From the NCBI RefSeq assembly GCF_025370935.1, contig NC_133472.1:28516702-28580701 (forward strand): 64,000 nucleotides of DNA. Direction: 5' to 3'. Below the pieces are notes generated by a model, which was given only the letters and a program-made list of their open reading frames with translations, did not search any database and was not told where the DNA came from. A program made the position numbers and the translations under genes. This stretch comes from Choristoneura fumiferana. Lineage: Eukaryota; Arthropoda; Insecta; Lepidoptera; Tortricidae. Positions 31,966-42,753 of the stretch are shown one piece after another. The stretch's first letter is position 1. Each line of letters begins with the position of its first letter.

Positions 31966-32520
31966 AGAAAAATATATATATTTTTAAATGACGCAATGTG
32001 TGAAACGGAACAGAGTAGTGACGTGACACAACATTATTGGCAATTACCGCGGATCATAATTCAATAACAATGATATTTAAAATATTTAAAAAGATATTTA
32101 AAATTATTAAACAAATTTTGCAAGATTTTGTAAACGCGGCTATTTGGAACGCGGCCGCAGCCATCTTTGTGGCCAGTGCTTGTCAGTATCACTGTCAGTA
32201 GGTACGTTGTATACGAATTGAGTTTCCGTTGCATTTTCTTAGCATTGTATTTTGTTATTGTTCATTTCTGTTATTATTATTGTTGACTTTTGTTACTGTT
32301 TCTCGTTAAGTTTGTTGTTATTTTTTGGCAAAATGCCATAATGTCTAAAAAGACTGTTTTGAACTCCCAGAGTCGGGAGTTTGTAATTCGTTTTAGGGAT
32401 TATTTCGAGCGAGAAAGAGAAAACGGTGGTCCGGTGGGCGGAAAAGTGGAAAAATATATATATTTTTAAATATAATGCAACTTCTCCAAAAATAGGCACT
32501 GAAAACTCTTAGAAAAATCG
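31966..32520 (+). pseudogene. Deletion derivative of a DDE-type DNA transposon (N-terminal transposase scrap)
   Basis: An ATG at 32341 opens a 42-codon frame: MSKKTVLNSQSREFVIRFRD, then YFERERENGGPVGGK, then a stop in AT-rich sequence. This start resembles the N terminus of insect transposase-like proteins in which M-x-K-x-(T/V)-(V/L)-x-S-Q-(A/S)-R precedes a helix and an E-x-E-x-x-GGP segment (recalled family knowledge). The words GAAAAATATATATATTTTTAAAT occur both before (31970) and directly after (32448) the frame. A repeat-mediated deletion may have removed the rest. Confidence 0.4.
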
Positions 32521-32814
32521 ATAGTTCACTCGATAAATGGTACATATCTAAAACTGTCAAACTCGAAACGTCACAGAACTCATCTTAGGTGAAAAATATT
32601 ATACAGATACAATACAAATCTTTTAACCTTCATATGTATAAGAGTCAATTGTTTCTCTTCAAAATTGGTATGTAATAGTACATTACTGCAGATTCCAGTT
32701 AGTAAGCCATCCTGGACGACTAGAAGTTTGATCAATGATACGAGGCCAGGATGACGATTACTGGTCGAAGTTTGTATAGTGGTTTTCTCAAAAATGATGA
32801 TTTTGGTAATAATG

Positions 32815-32975
32815 AAATGATGGTGATTGTGATGTGATGGTTGACGGTGATGATGATGATGATGATGATTGTTAGTCATGGTGATGATGATGGTCGTTGC
32901 TAGTGATGATGATGATGATGGTTGGTATAATATTGATGGTCATGATGATGATGATGATGATGATTATGATAATGA
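32815..32975. repeat. Imperfect (GAT)n microsatellite
   Basis: There are several runs of GATGATGATGATGATGAT separated by GGTTGAC, GTTAGTCATG and similar. The poly-His frame on the minus strand is a by-product. Confidence 0.9.
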
Positions 32976-33564
32976 TGTCATGGACCCATTTCAAAATACT
33001 AGTTAACTACACCCAAGACTTCCGCTCGGCCCGCACGCTGTTTGTGACGGGTTCCAAATTTTAAAAGGCACCGGTTACTGTCCAGGAAGTAATTTCATAC
33101 TTACTTCCTGGACACTAGCAGCTATTCTCCAGTATGCGTTACTTTCTACGACGTTTTTGATGACGTAATGGCAACATTTCATACCATTTTTGAGAAAAGT
33201 AAGTTCCTGTGTCACTGTACGTCATTGTCAGAAGTATACTAGGTCATAACAGGCTAGCGGTATTACTGCGGCGTTAGGTTCGCCCACTCGATCGTCAGCT
33301 CTTAAATTCAACCGTTTCAATGACAACGTGTTCTAATGGCACCGATATACACGAAATAATAAGTACATATCGACGGGTCTCTGACTCATCCTCGTTTATG
33401 AAATTGGAATATCTGCTATAGGAAGCGGGTTATTCGAATTTCGTTAAACTTCATATAAGTATACAAGGTTGACTTAGAGACCCGTCGTGGTGAAGTGGAG
33501 CTGATGATGAAGACCACATTTGACCAACGGAGCGAACAAGTACTTCACGGGTTGAATTTCAATT

Positions 33565-33965
33565 ACTTTAATACAGTTGCTAAGCAATTTATGCTCATCG
33601 TAATCCATATGGTGAAATAGAACGGGTGATGAAGCACCAGGACTCCTCAATAGTGAACGTCTCTGCATCAGAAAAAGCAATTTTTCGTAAAAGGTGACGA
33701 GCAGTTGACATTAAACTATTATATCTTAGATCTTTTAAGAACACTAATAAAAAATATATAAAAAGAATTGAACCGAAAACAAAAAACCATGAAAATATTT
33801 TTCTACCAGTCTGAAGTCGGTGCCTCAGCACGAGCCAGCAGGAGTGAGTGAAGAATAAATAGTATGGAGGTAAGGTAAACTACTATAGGTCCAATTCTGC
33901 CGGCTCGTGCTGAGGCACCGACTTCAGACCGGTAGAAAATTATTTTCATGGTTTTTTGTAGTCGG
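33565..33965 (-). mobile_element. Foldback element with GTCGGTGCCTCAGCACGAGC arms
   Basis: CTGAAGTCGGTGCCTCAGCA at about 33811 pairs with TGCTGAGGCACCGACTTCAG at about 33909, and TTTTCTACCAGTC with GACCGGTAGAAAA, forming a hairpin around a roughly 65-bp loop. The flank 33565-33710 is an inverse copy of 31196-31345. Related arms occur at 54650-54760 and 55530-55560. Confidence 0.65.
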
Positions 33966-34440
33966 TTAAATTTTTGTTATTATTTTATTTTATGTGTAAT
34001 ATACCTACATTAGCTTTTGTTTCGTGCAGGTAATATACAATGGGAACTTTATTTTCTGTCACTTAAATTTAGATTCGTCACTAAACTGCGATACCCAAAA
34101 TTATAGGTGTTCTCTTCTTTTACAGACAGAAATTTCACAGAATTTCGTTTAGCAGAAAATATTTCATATAATATTTAGTCCTTGTATTTTTACTTCGAAT
34201 ATTATTGTTTCAATTACTATTTAGTTGAATGAAACATATTTAATCGAAAAATAATTCAATGAAGTTTATAATGAAATTATTTTATTTAACAATTGTGTCA
34301 AACCATAGAATTATTTTTTGAAAAATATTTTTTTCTCGCTGTATTTATTCACGATGTTTTGTTTCAACGAAAATGTAAAAATAGACGTTATGTTGTCCAT
34401 AATTTTATAAAACATAACACATTTTAATATACCAATTTTA

Positions 34441-34735
34441 TGTAGGTTAGATTTGGTTAGATTAGAGCAGTGACATTACCAGAAAGCGAATCGCTACCAG
34501 AAAAATAGGTTAGGTTAAGTTAGAACTGTGACCCCACCAGAAAGCGAATTGCTACCAGAAACGTAGGTAAGGTTAGGTTAGAACTGAAACCCCACCAGAA
34601 ACCGAATCGCTATCAGAAAAGTAGGTTTGGTTAGATTAGAACTGTGACCTCACCTTTAAGCGAACCGCTACCAGAAAAGTAGGTTAGGTTAGGTAAGAAT
34701 TGTGACCACACCAGAAAGTGAATCACTCAATCAGC
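34441..34735 (+). repeat. Minisatellite, roughly 60-bp unit, 4.5 copies
   Basis: The unit is TAGGTTAGGTTAGATTAGAA, then CTGTGACCCCACCAGAAAGC and GAATCGCTACCAGAAAAG. Copies start near 34441, 34506, 34565, 34621 and 34680 with point changes. The sequence on either side (34100-34440 and 34740-35000) is AT-rich with recurring CAGAAATTTCAC and TGAAACAATAATATG words, as in the phased-motif elements. Confidence 0.75.
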
Positions 34736-35445
34736 TTATGCATTTTGTCGCAAAATATGAAAACGTGTAGAAATGTTTTTCTTTGTAATAAGTTTTATAT
34801 CAACTAAATAATATAAGAATTAAGAATATTTGATTTGTTATTCTATGAAATTAATACCTAAATAATGAATTTTATTTGTAACAAAAAGTAAAGTTCTTCA
34901 AAGTAAGTTTTCCATGTATTGATTATTCTGTGAAACAATAATATGAGAAAAAAAAACAGTTAAACGAAATTATATTAAAATGTTGTCTGCCAAACAACGT
35001 ACAACCCCTAATTATAATATCTATCCCTAAGAAATTAGGGGAAATTATGAAGGTAATTTATTGTCACGTCATTCTAAAGTAGACTATATAAACACTTTTA
35101 AAAAATATGAAGTAAGTCAGGGTAAGGTAAGGGTACTTCAAGATATTAATTTCGCATCACAAAGTTGGCAACTCCGATAATTGGACGAAACCAGCGCAAT
35201 GACCCTACCTAACGCGGCCGCACTTCGCAGGGAAACTTCGCTTAAGGTCGTTTGCAAGGACTATTTATGTATGGACCTGCAATCTCTATAATAAAAACCG
35301 TCTACCCGGAACAAAGCCAAAATCCAGGGTTATGACTAGATAGCGCTGAGATTTTTACTACATTATGACTAGATGGCACTAAACGCAAATAACAACGCAT
35401 AATCCAGGGAAACGGCGCTGAGACTTTTTCCGACCCGACATTATG

Positions 35446-35649
35446 GCCCTGGCACAGCCTGTCATTGTTTACTGCATCACAGTGTGGGGAGGGGCTGCTA
35501 AGACCCATGTGATACATTTGTAAAGAGCCCAACGTTCACTTCTGAAGGTTATGCATTCAAAACCACGCAGGTACCCGACTTCTGCTTTACATAAGTTCAG
35601 TGAAGTGCTTACTGTGAGGCAGCTGTATGTTCTTCGGTGTACCTACTGA
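35446..35649 (+). pseudogene. LINE reverse-transcriptase C-terminal fragment
   Basis: The frame reads ALAQPVIVYCITVWGGAAKT, then after an in-frame TAA at 35521-35523 RAQRSLLKVMHSKPRRYPTS and LTVRQLYVLRC. The Y-C-I-x-VWGGA, RAQR-x-x-LK and RYPTS...LTVRQL order is typical of the end of jockey/CR1-type reverse transcriptases. It is a scrap just upstream of the BEL/Pao fragment. Confidence 0.65.
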
Positions 35650-35672
35650 AATCGCCCATATGACTCCTAGCT

Positions 35673-37913
35673 TTGCGGACCTGCCAACAAACATGGCGAA
35701 CCGGTCTTGATTGGGACACCGAGTTGCAACCAGATGCAATTCAAAGATGGCTGTCTTGGTCTCGTCAACTAGCTACGATCGCAGATCTCAAAATTCCACG
35801 CTGGTACAGATGTGGTTTTCAAACTGAGTCGATCATTGACAGACAGCTCCATGTATTTGCAGATGCAAGTGAGGAGGCATACTCATGCGTCGCATACTGG
35901 CGTTTTACATTCATGGATGGCTCGGTGAAGCTGTCTCTCATTGGTGGAAAGGCACGCCTTAGTCCTCTTAAACCCGCATCCATACCACGTCTCGAGCTCC
36001 AAGCCAGCCTGATTGCAGCTCGTTTTGCCAATACTGTGTGTACCGGACATAAAGTTCACCCGGACTCAATTTATTTGTGGTCTGATTCCAGCACAGTTCT
36101 GAGTTGGATTCGCAGCGATGCGCGTACATTCAAACCATTTGTAGCAAATCGTGTGGGTGAAATCACCGAAATAACAAATGCCAATAGTTGGAAATTTGTT
36201 CCAGGTGTTTTGAATGTCGCAGATGACGCGACAAGACTTAAGAATCGCGACATCGACTTATCGCGATGGTTCTCTGGACCTGATTTCTTACTTCTGCCGT
36301 CCAGTGAATGGCCTAAAGAACCATCGATGCCTGAAGCTACATCCCTCTTGGAAGAGTTGAGACCTTCTAAGGTGCATGTAGGACTAACCCATCTGGTTAC
36401 ACCTTCATCGGATTTGCCAGATCCCTCACGTTTCAGTGAGTGGTTACGCCTGATTCGTGAAACTGCACGCGTTTTTCAGTGCGCCAACAAGTTTAGATCC
36501 CTTTTGGCACATAACAGCCCAAATTCTAAAACTATTAACAACAGTTCTCCATTTAAGCTTACACCGCTGTCCGCTATGGAGATACAGAAGGCTGAAATCG
36601 CCATTCTCCGAAAGGCTCAGATAGACTCATTCAGCGAAGAAATCTCTTTGCTTCGTGATAGCAAGCCTTTGCCAAAATCCAGCAAGTTGAAATCTCTCTG
36701 TCCGATTTTCGATGAAGATGGCCTACTCCGACTGGACAGCCGTATTAAGCATATGAAGAACACCGATTACGCCACTACTTCTCCCATTATTCTGGATGGC
36801 CGACACCCAGCTGTTCGACTTCTCGTTCATCATTACCACGTGCAAGCTGCCCATGCTTTCAACGAATTGGTCACAAATGAGCTCAAACAGCGATTCTGGA
36901 TTTTTCGTTGCCGCAGCGAAGTGCGCATGGCCTCAAGAAGATGCACCTACTGTACCAAAAGAAAGGCAACACCACATATCCCACCAACCGGCGACCTGCC
37001 AGATGTGCGTCTGGAACACCATCAGCGCCCGTTTACGAACACTGGCCTAGATTACTTTGGTCCCGTCGAGGTCTCGATTGGTCGGCGCAGAGAAAAGCGA
37101 TGGATTGCTCTTTTCACTTGTATGACGACACGAGCAGTCCACCTCGAGATTGTCACGAGTCTCTCAGCCGATTCTGCCATTATGAGCATACGTCGTTTTG
37201 CTGCACGTCGATGACTTCCAACTAAAATTCTCTCCGATAATGGCACGTCGTTCGTCGGAGCTAACAGACAAATGTGCGAGTTCTACAGCGATGGCGTCCA
37301 AGATTTCGCCGCCAGCAAATGCATAGAATGGTGCTTTATTCCTCCTGCGGCACCGTTTATGGGAGGCTGCTGGGAAAGACTTGTGAAAACAGTAAAGTCC
37401 GCTCTCCTTGTAACATTAAAAGAACGATCCCCAAGAGAAGAGCTGCTACACACCTTACTTTTAGAAGCAGAAGCTCTAGTGAACTCTCGTCCCTTGACAT
37501 ACGTCACCGAAAACGGACAGTACGAGAGCCTAACTCCGTTCCATTTCCTGATCGGCACCTCTTCAAACCAGCAAACACCAGCCCGATTAAACGATGGAGC
37601 ATTCTCATTGAGGAAAGAATGGCAAAAGGTTCTTCGACTTTCTGAACATTTTTGGGGCAGGTGGCTTAAGGAATATCTACCTAGTCTGAGGCCAAAGAAG
37701 AGCACAGGGAGCCAACATGAAAATCTTAAAGTAGATGATGTTGTCTTGGTGGTTGACCCAGATATGCCGCGAGGAGTTTGGCCGATGGGGCGCATAGTGG
37801 AAGTATTTCCGGGCAGAGATGGCATTGTGAGAGTCGCTGACGTTGCTACCAAAGGGGGCACGCTGAGAAGGCCCGTCAGGAAGCTTGCTCGGTTGCAGAC
37901 TGTAGTTGTGTAG
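35673..37913 (+). pseudogene. BEL/Pao retrotransposon pol fragment: RNase H and integrase, one in-frame stop
   Basis: The 747-codon region is open in one frame except for a single TGA at 37212-37214. RNase H features: VFADASEEAYSCVAYWR, WSDSSTVLSWI and the ADDATRL block. Integrase features: an H-H...C-x-x-C zinc-binding region (HHYHVQAAHAF to CTYC), the first catalytic Asp in GLDYFGPV, the second in SDNGTSF, the Glu in GGCWERLVK, and a C-terminal DUF-like tail with RGVWPMGRI. Gag, protease and reverse transcriptase are absent, so the copy is 5'-truncated. The stop falls between the first two catalytic Asp residues, so no intact integrase can be made by ordinary translation. Confidence 0.9.
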
Positions 37914-37935
37914 CTGCGCTACACGGGGGGGATGA

Positions 37936-38092
37936 TGTGGAGGTTTGCAGTTTAGGTTTTATACATTGTATTTGTTAGTTTTTCTCTGTGGGCTTGTGAC
38001 GGGAGTAGATTTTGTTTTATTTGACATTATAGTAAGATTTTGCCAAAAGCAGCCGCCTTTATTTTAAATACAGTCCTATCCACTACAGTAAC
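37936..38092 (+). repeat. Possible 3' LTR of the BEL/Pao element
   Basis: A purine run (GGGGGGGATGA) directly after the pol stop is a plausible polypurine tract. The next stretch begins TGTGGAGG and ends ACAGTAACA, followed at once by the tandem array at 38093. There is no 5' LTR in the window to compare. Confidence 0.3.
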
Positions 38093-39262
38093 AATTATAA
38101 ATAAATCAACCCTGAAGTTGAATTCACTTTTTGCTATCCCGCGGGAGTTTTACGTTTTCCCGGAGAAAAGTAGCGTATGCCAATCAGGGATAATGTAGCT
38201 CCCAATTGGTAAAATATATTTTTAAATCAACCCCAATGATGAATTTACTTAAGTATTTCGATCTTACGGGAATTTTGCATTCTTGTCAATCAGAGATACT
38301 GCTGATTACTATTAGTGAAAGAATTTTTAAAATCAGCTCCGAATTTGGATTGTCTTACTTACTTCTATGTTTCTATCCTGCGGGAATTTTGCATTTTCCC
38401 AAAGAAAAATAATCTATACCAATCAGCAATAGTGTAGCTTTATATTAGTGGAAGAATTTTTAAAATCAGCTCTGAAGTTGAATTCAGTTTTTTCTATCCC
38501 ATGGGAATTTTGGATTTTCCGAAAAAAAGTGGCCTATGTCAATCGAGGATAGTCATATCATATGAAAGAATTTTTAAAAGCAGTGCCAAAGTTGAATTTA
38601 CTTATTTCTATCCCGTGGGTTTTTTTGATTTTCCCGGAAAAACCTATCCTTTGTCAATCAGTAATACTGTACCTTACTTTTGTTGAAAGAACTTTTAAAA
38701 TCAGACCCGAAGTTGAATTCACTTATTTCTATCCCGCGGGAATTTTGCATTTTCCCGAAGAAAAGTAGTCTATACTAATGAGGAATAGTGTAGCTTTCAA
38801 TTGATGTAAGAATTTTTAAAATCATTCCCAAAGTTGCATTCAGTTTTTTTCTATCCCATGGGAATTTTGAAATTTCCCGAAGAAAAAGTAGCCTTTGTCA
38901 TTTGGGGATAGTCATATCACATAATATGTAAGATTTTTTTAAATCAGCTCCGTAATTGAATTAATTTATTTTTATCCCGCGGGAATTTTGCATTATCAAT
39001 CAGGGATAGTGTAGCTTACTAACGGTGAAAGAATTTTTAAAATCGGCTCAATAGTTTCAGAGATTCGACTACAAACAAAGAAGCGAAAAAAGTTTATATA
39101 TTTCCCTATCCAGTGGGAATTTCGAAAAATCCTTTCTTAGTGCGCGTCTACATCTATTAAGGAACATATATTCCAAATTTCAGGTTTCTAGCCCCAGTGG
39201 TTTGGGCTGTGCGTTGATCTATAAGTCAGTCAGTCAGTCAGTTTCTTCTTTTAAATATATAG
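38093..39262 (+). mobile_element. Helitron-like element with roughly 115-bp tandem repeats, copy 2
   Basis: From AATTATAAATAAATCAACCC the array repeats the same variant units in the same order as 9747-10860: first a unit with GTTTTACGTTTTCCCGG, later one with CCCATGGGAATTTTGGATTT, and so on. It then continues through TAGTGCGCGTCTACATCTAT to (GTCA)n at about 39227 and a TATATAG end. Several units carry small deletions relative to copy 1. Confidence 0.65.
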
Positions 39263-40285
39263 ATTTTTATCATTGTTGTTTTATTAGTTTTAAATAGACG
39301 TTTTTATCACCGTTTCAAGTTAACTGAAAGCATATTTTAAATAAAATACTCGCTGCCGTAATTATGTACACCAATCTGATGCGATGTAGGTACCTTATTG
39401 CGTGAGTATCACGGAATAAGGGAAAGTCAGTCCAAAATGTTAATCTTTTGTTTCTATCTAGGGTTAAATTTATTTGTATATTTAATGTGAATAAGTTAAG
39501 TAAAGACTGCAAATTATTGTGACTTAATTATTGTAATTACGGTACATAGTTTTATAAATTTTTTAATGTTATACGAGTAATTGAGTACGAAATGTATACT
39601 CGTAGGTAGGTACTCGTTAAGTCATAGGTAGGTACGTACGAAATAATGGAGTATGGCATCGACATTAAATTTATTCTATTTTATAAAGTCTAAGCACAAA
39701 GGTTATTTCTTTCGATGTTATATTATCTTCCAATCTATTAAGAAAATGGCTTGTTTTTTTATGTTTTTTTTGACTCTCGTAATTAAGTACTTACACGACT
39801 TTTGTACTAAGGGCTCTTATTCCGGTATATATATGAAGAATAGAAAAATATGTACAATAATTAAAAAATACTATGGGGATGGATCCATTCTGTTTTTAGG
39901 CTTCCTTAGTCAACTAGGAACCCTTATCCACCATGTCCGTTTGTCCGTCAGTCCGTCCACGGTTTAGCTCATTGATCATTAGTAGGTACTAAAAAGATAA
40001 AATTTGCATGGGTATAATACATACCTATAGATATAAATATAATATAATAGGTACATATATATTGTTACCGCAATGTGTATACATTAATATGAATATGTAT
40101 TGAATACCTGAATAGGTGTATAGATGCCTATGTATTCACAGAATGCCAGATTATACGTATGCATATTGTCGGTAACATATTATATTAATCTAATCACGCA
40201 AATAAAATCGTACGTAAAAACGAAAAAATAACAAGGTCCTATTTATATCAGTAAGTAAAGATAAAATTGCAATTTTATTTTTCAG
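39263..40285. other. Intergenic, unassigned
   Basis: A scrap of the GTGTCCGACAC family start (CTAGGAACCCTTATCCACCA, TGTCCGTTTGTCCGTCAGTC) is at 39905-39962. A weak inverted pair GTTACCGCAATGTGTATAC / GTATGCATATTGTCGGTAAC lies at 40075 and 40168. Confidence 0.4.
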
Positions 40286-40348
40286 GTAGAAAATGGCCTC
40301 ATCCAAATATACGCCGAAACGCTTCAAAAGCCGTTAAGATGTAAATGA
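40286..40348 (+). other. Terminal-exon-like segment, unassigned
   Basis: After a strong acceptor (AATTTTATTTTTCAG) the phase-0 frame reads VENGLIQIYAETLQKPLRCK and stops at 40346-40348. No donor-bearing partner exon was found upstream, and the ODAD3-like gene has already ended. It could be a last exon of an unseen gene or chance. Confidence 0.2.
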
Positions 40349-40712
40349 TGGGTCAGTGACTATCATACTTTAATGTGATTATCAAACAAAATCTAATTTT
40401 GCTTTGGTTCTAGAAGTTATTTTATTATTTGATATATTCAAATTATTAAGTTGAAGTTTTTCATTTTGCCATTTTAATTTAGATTAAGTAGAGTATAATG
40501 AATTTCCCCCTCTAATTATAATTCCTCCAATTCACGCAATACAACATTTTTTATTTATTTCGTAATTATAATCATCATTTAAGTATTTTAAGTCAATTAT
40601 TTTGATAGATGGATGAACAATGTGAACTTTAAAGATATCACGGAATTACCTACAACGACTCCCGGAATTAAATTCAGAGACAATTTTTAGTACGGAATAA
40701 GGGACACACTAA

Positions 40713-40867
40713 CCCCCTTATTCATAAAACTTAACAAGCCTATGTTAACTAACAAATGCTTTGTCCCTTTCTAACAAATACAAATGTCGAAGTGACAGAT
40801 AAGGACAAACGAATTTTAGCGGCATTTTAACTAAAATAGGTTTGATTGTCGTTTATGAATAAGGGGG
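40713..40867. mobile_element. PIF/Harbinger-like MITE, 155 bp
   Basis: The ends CCCCCTTATTCATAAA and TTTATGAATAAGGGGG are perfect inverted repeats, flanked by TAA on both sides (40710-40712 and 40868-40870), the 3-bp target of that superfamily. Internal CTAACAAAT / GACAAACGAATT words show further weak pairing. Confidence 0.75.
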
Positions 40868-40870
40868 TAA

Positions 40871-41889
40871 GGGTTTAGCGAAATAACGTTTCTTTCTATA
40901 AATTAAAAGCTACGAAGTAAACTTATATCCTACATCCATCTTAAAAGACATATCCCTAAAATAAAATATTTACTACATCTAGAATCTTCGTATTTTTTTT
41001 TAATCCTCAGTCAAAGTAGGAAACGTCTTAATATGCCGTACCTAATATGGTACATTTAGACACTACGAGCGTCCGCAACCAAGGGAAATAAAAAAAGTAT
41101 TTATTATGAATGCGAAAGTTGGATTGTGATCAATTGTAAATTGAAGATAACTTGTGTTGTTATCAATAATTATCAAAACACGTCAGATATTGCTACACTG
41201 ATAGTGCCTAAAAGAAGTGCCTCTATACATACCTACAAACGAGCACAGTTCTTGCTTTAAGACGTAATTAATCCACCACTTTATATTTGAAGTCTCACGG
41301 CCATTACATTATTTAGCCAAAATCGAGAAAAAAAACCGTCTATGCATCTGCTAACTGTAAATTCCTAAATATCTTTTCATTCTTTATGAACGTTCGTTTA
41401 CACGCAGCAATTGCCAGGTTAATATCATTTGTAGTAAGTACCTTACCTACTGATAAGACAAGGACATACCCATTTCTTAACCTGTTTACTTTTGCTGAGT
41501 ACGTACCGTCGTTCTTTTTGTGATATCAATACGGTCATGTTTGCAGTGATGGAAAATTCTTAGTTAAAATTAGAATAAAACTAGATTTCTACTAGTTACA
41601 TTTATGTTTTAGAAGTGAAACTGTGTTACCATTGCGATTACACCGCGAGTGTTAAATCAAATCGCGTTCGTTGATAAGTGTATTCGTCATACCTCCTCGT
41701 GTGTTATTCAAATGATTTGTACAGGTGTAATGTCAGCGGTCGGAAAATTTGTATAAACAGTACCTATGTTGTAGGTTGTAGTAAACTCGAACTATGAGTA
41801 GTAACAGTAACACAGCTGAGAGATTTTAATATGCGATCAAATTATAAAACAGTGTATTAAAAGTGAAAGTAGTGACTAAAGGCGACAAG
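40871..41889 (+). promoter_or_regulatory. Upstream region and 5' UTR of the second gene
   Basis: No TATA box at a convincing distance is visible. The roughly 350 bp before the ATG are free of recognisable repeats and contain several in-frame stops, as expected of a leader. The transcription start cannot be placed. Confidence 0.3.
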
Positions 41890-42753
41890 ATGGATAGGTT
41901 TCGTCAAAAATCAAAGAAAGAAAAGCCGATGAAGCATGTGGACAAGGACAAATCCCCTTTATTTATAACAGATGTAAAAACTATCAAAGAAAATATTAAA
42001 ATAAAGGAAATATTAAGGTCTGTGAAAATGAATAGCAGCATGCGGATTAAAGCTCCACGAGGTAGTGTTGTTATGAATAATAATGACTTTATCGATGTTC
42101 AAGACGACCAGCTAGATGTAAACAATGACATACAAAACGTATTATTGCCTGATGATCTGCAGGAAGCAACTAATTCAGATTTAGTTAATCAAATAACTCA
42201 AGGTAGCGAAGTAGTTTTGACTAATGATCAAGACGAAATCAAGAATACAACTAAGGAAGTAAACGATTTTAAACCTGGTGATGACAGTGATGACATTAAG
42301 ACCGACATCATCGAAGCTCAATTGATTTCACCGATGGATAATACAGAAATAAACCACGAGGTTAATCAAGAAATTACAAAAGACAATGAAACCGTCCTTG
42401 AAACAGAACCACGAAGTAAAAGAAATAGTGCGTGTCCCGCAATCGTAAAAACTCGTGAGCGAAAGTTATCCTTAGACCATACTATGCTGACCAGACGCGA
42501 AGGATTGTCGCAGTCAGATATGGATCTTCATTCAATAGGAAAATCCCCTCTAGAAAGAAAATCATCATTTTTTAGAAAGAAAATGGATAGTTTTTTGAGA
42601 AATACTACTGAGATTTTTAAAAGACAGTCTTTAAGTAGCAAGTCCCAACCAGTCATTAGAAGAGGATCCATGTCAGTTTCACTTCAGTCTTTAAATGAAA
42701 CAACGACTATGGATAGCGACGAATATAGCAAAAGTACTCTGAATAGTCAGCAG
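41890..42753 (+). CDS. Second gene, exon 1 (coding start)
   Basis: 288 codons from the ATG at 41890 to the donor CAG|GTTGGT. Residues 1-30 are Lys-rich, about 70-190 are acidic and Asn-rich, and 195-270 are basic and Ser-rich with RKLSLDHTMLTRREGLSQSD. The frame is open 27 nt further upstream, but the earlier codons are not ATG. Confidence 0.75.

Noticed and set aside
32580..32879. His-rich minus-strand frame
   Set aside because: It is the translation of an imperfect (GAT)n microsatellite.
34441..34735. TAGGTTAGGTTAGG words (also AACCTAACCTAACC at 8980 and 5405) as interstitial telomere repeats
   Set aside because: At most two or three TTAGG units occur together, within larger non-telomeric repeat units.
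37283..37861. 192-codon minus-strand frame
   Set aside because: It overlaps the integrase region, whose plus-strand motifs are unmistakable.
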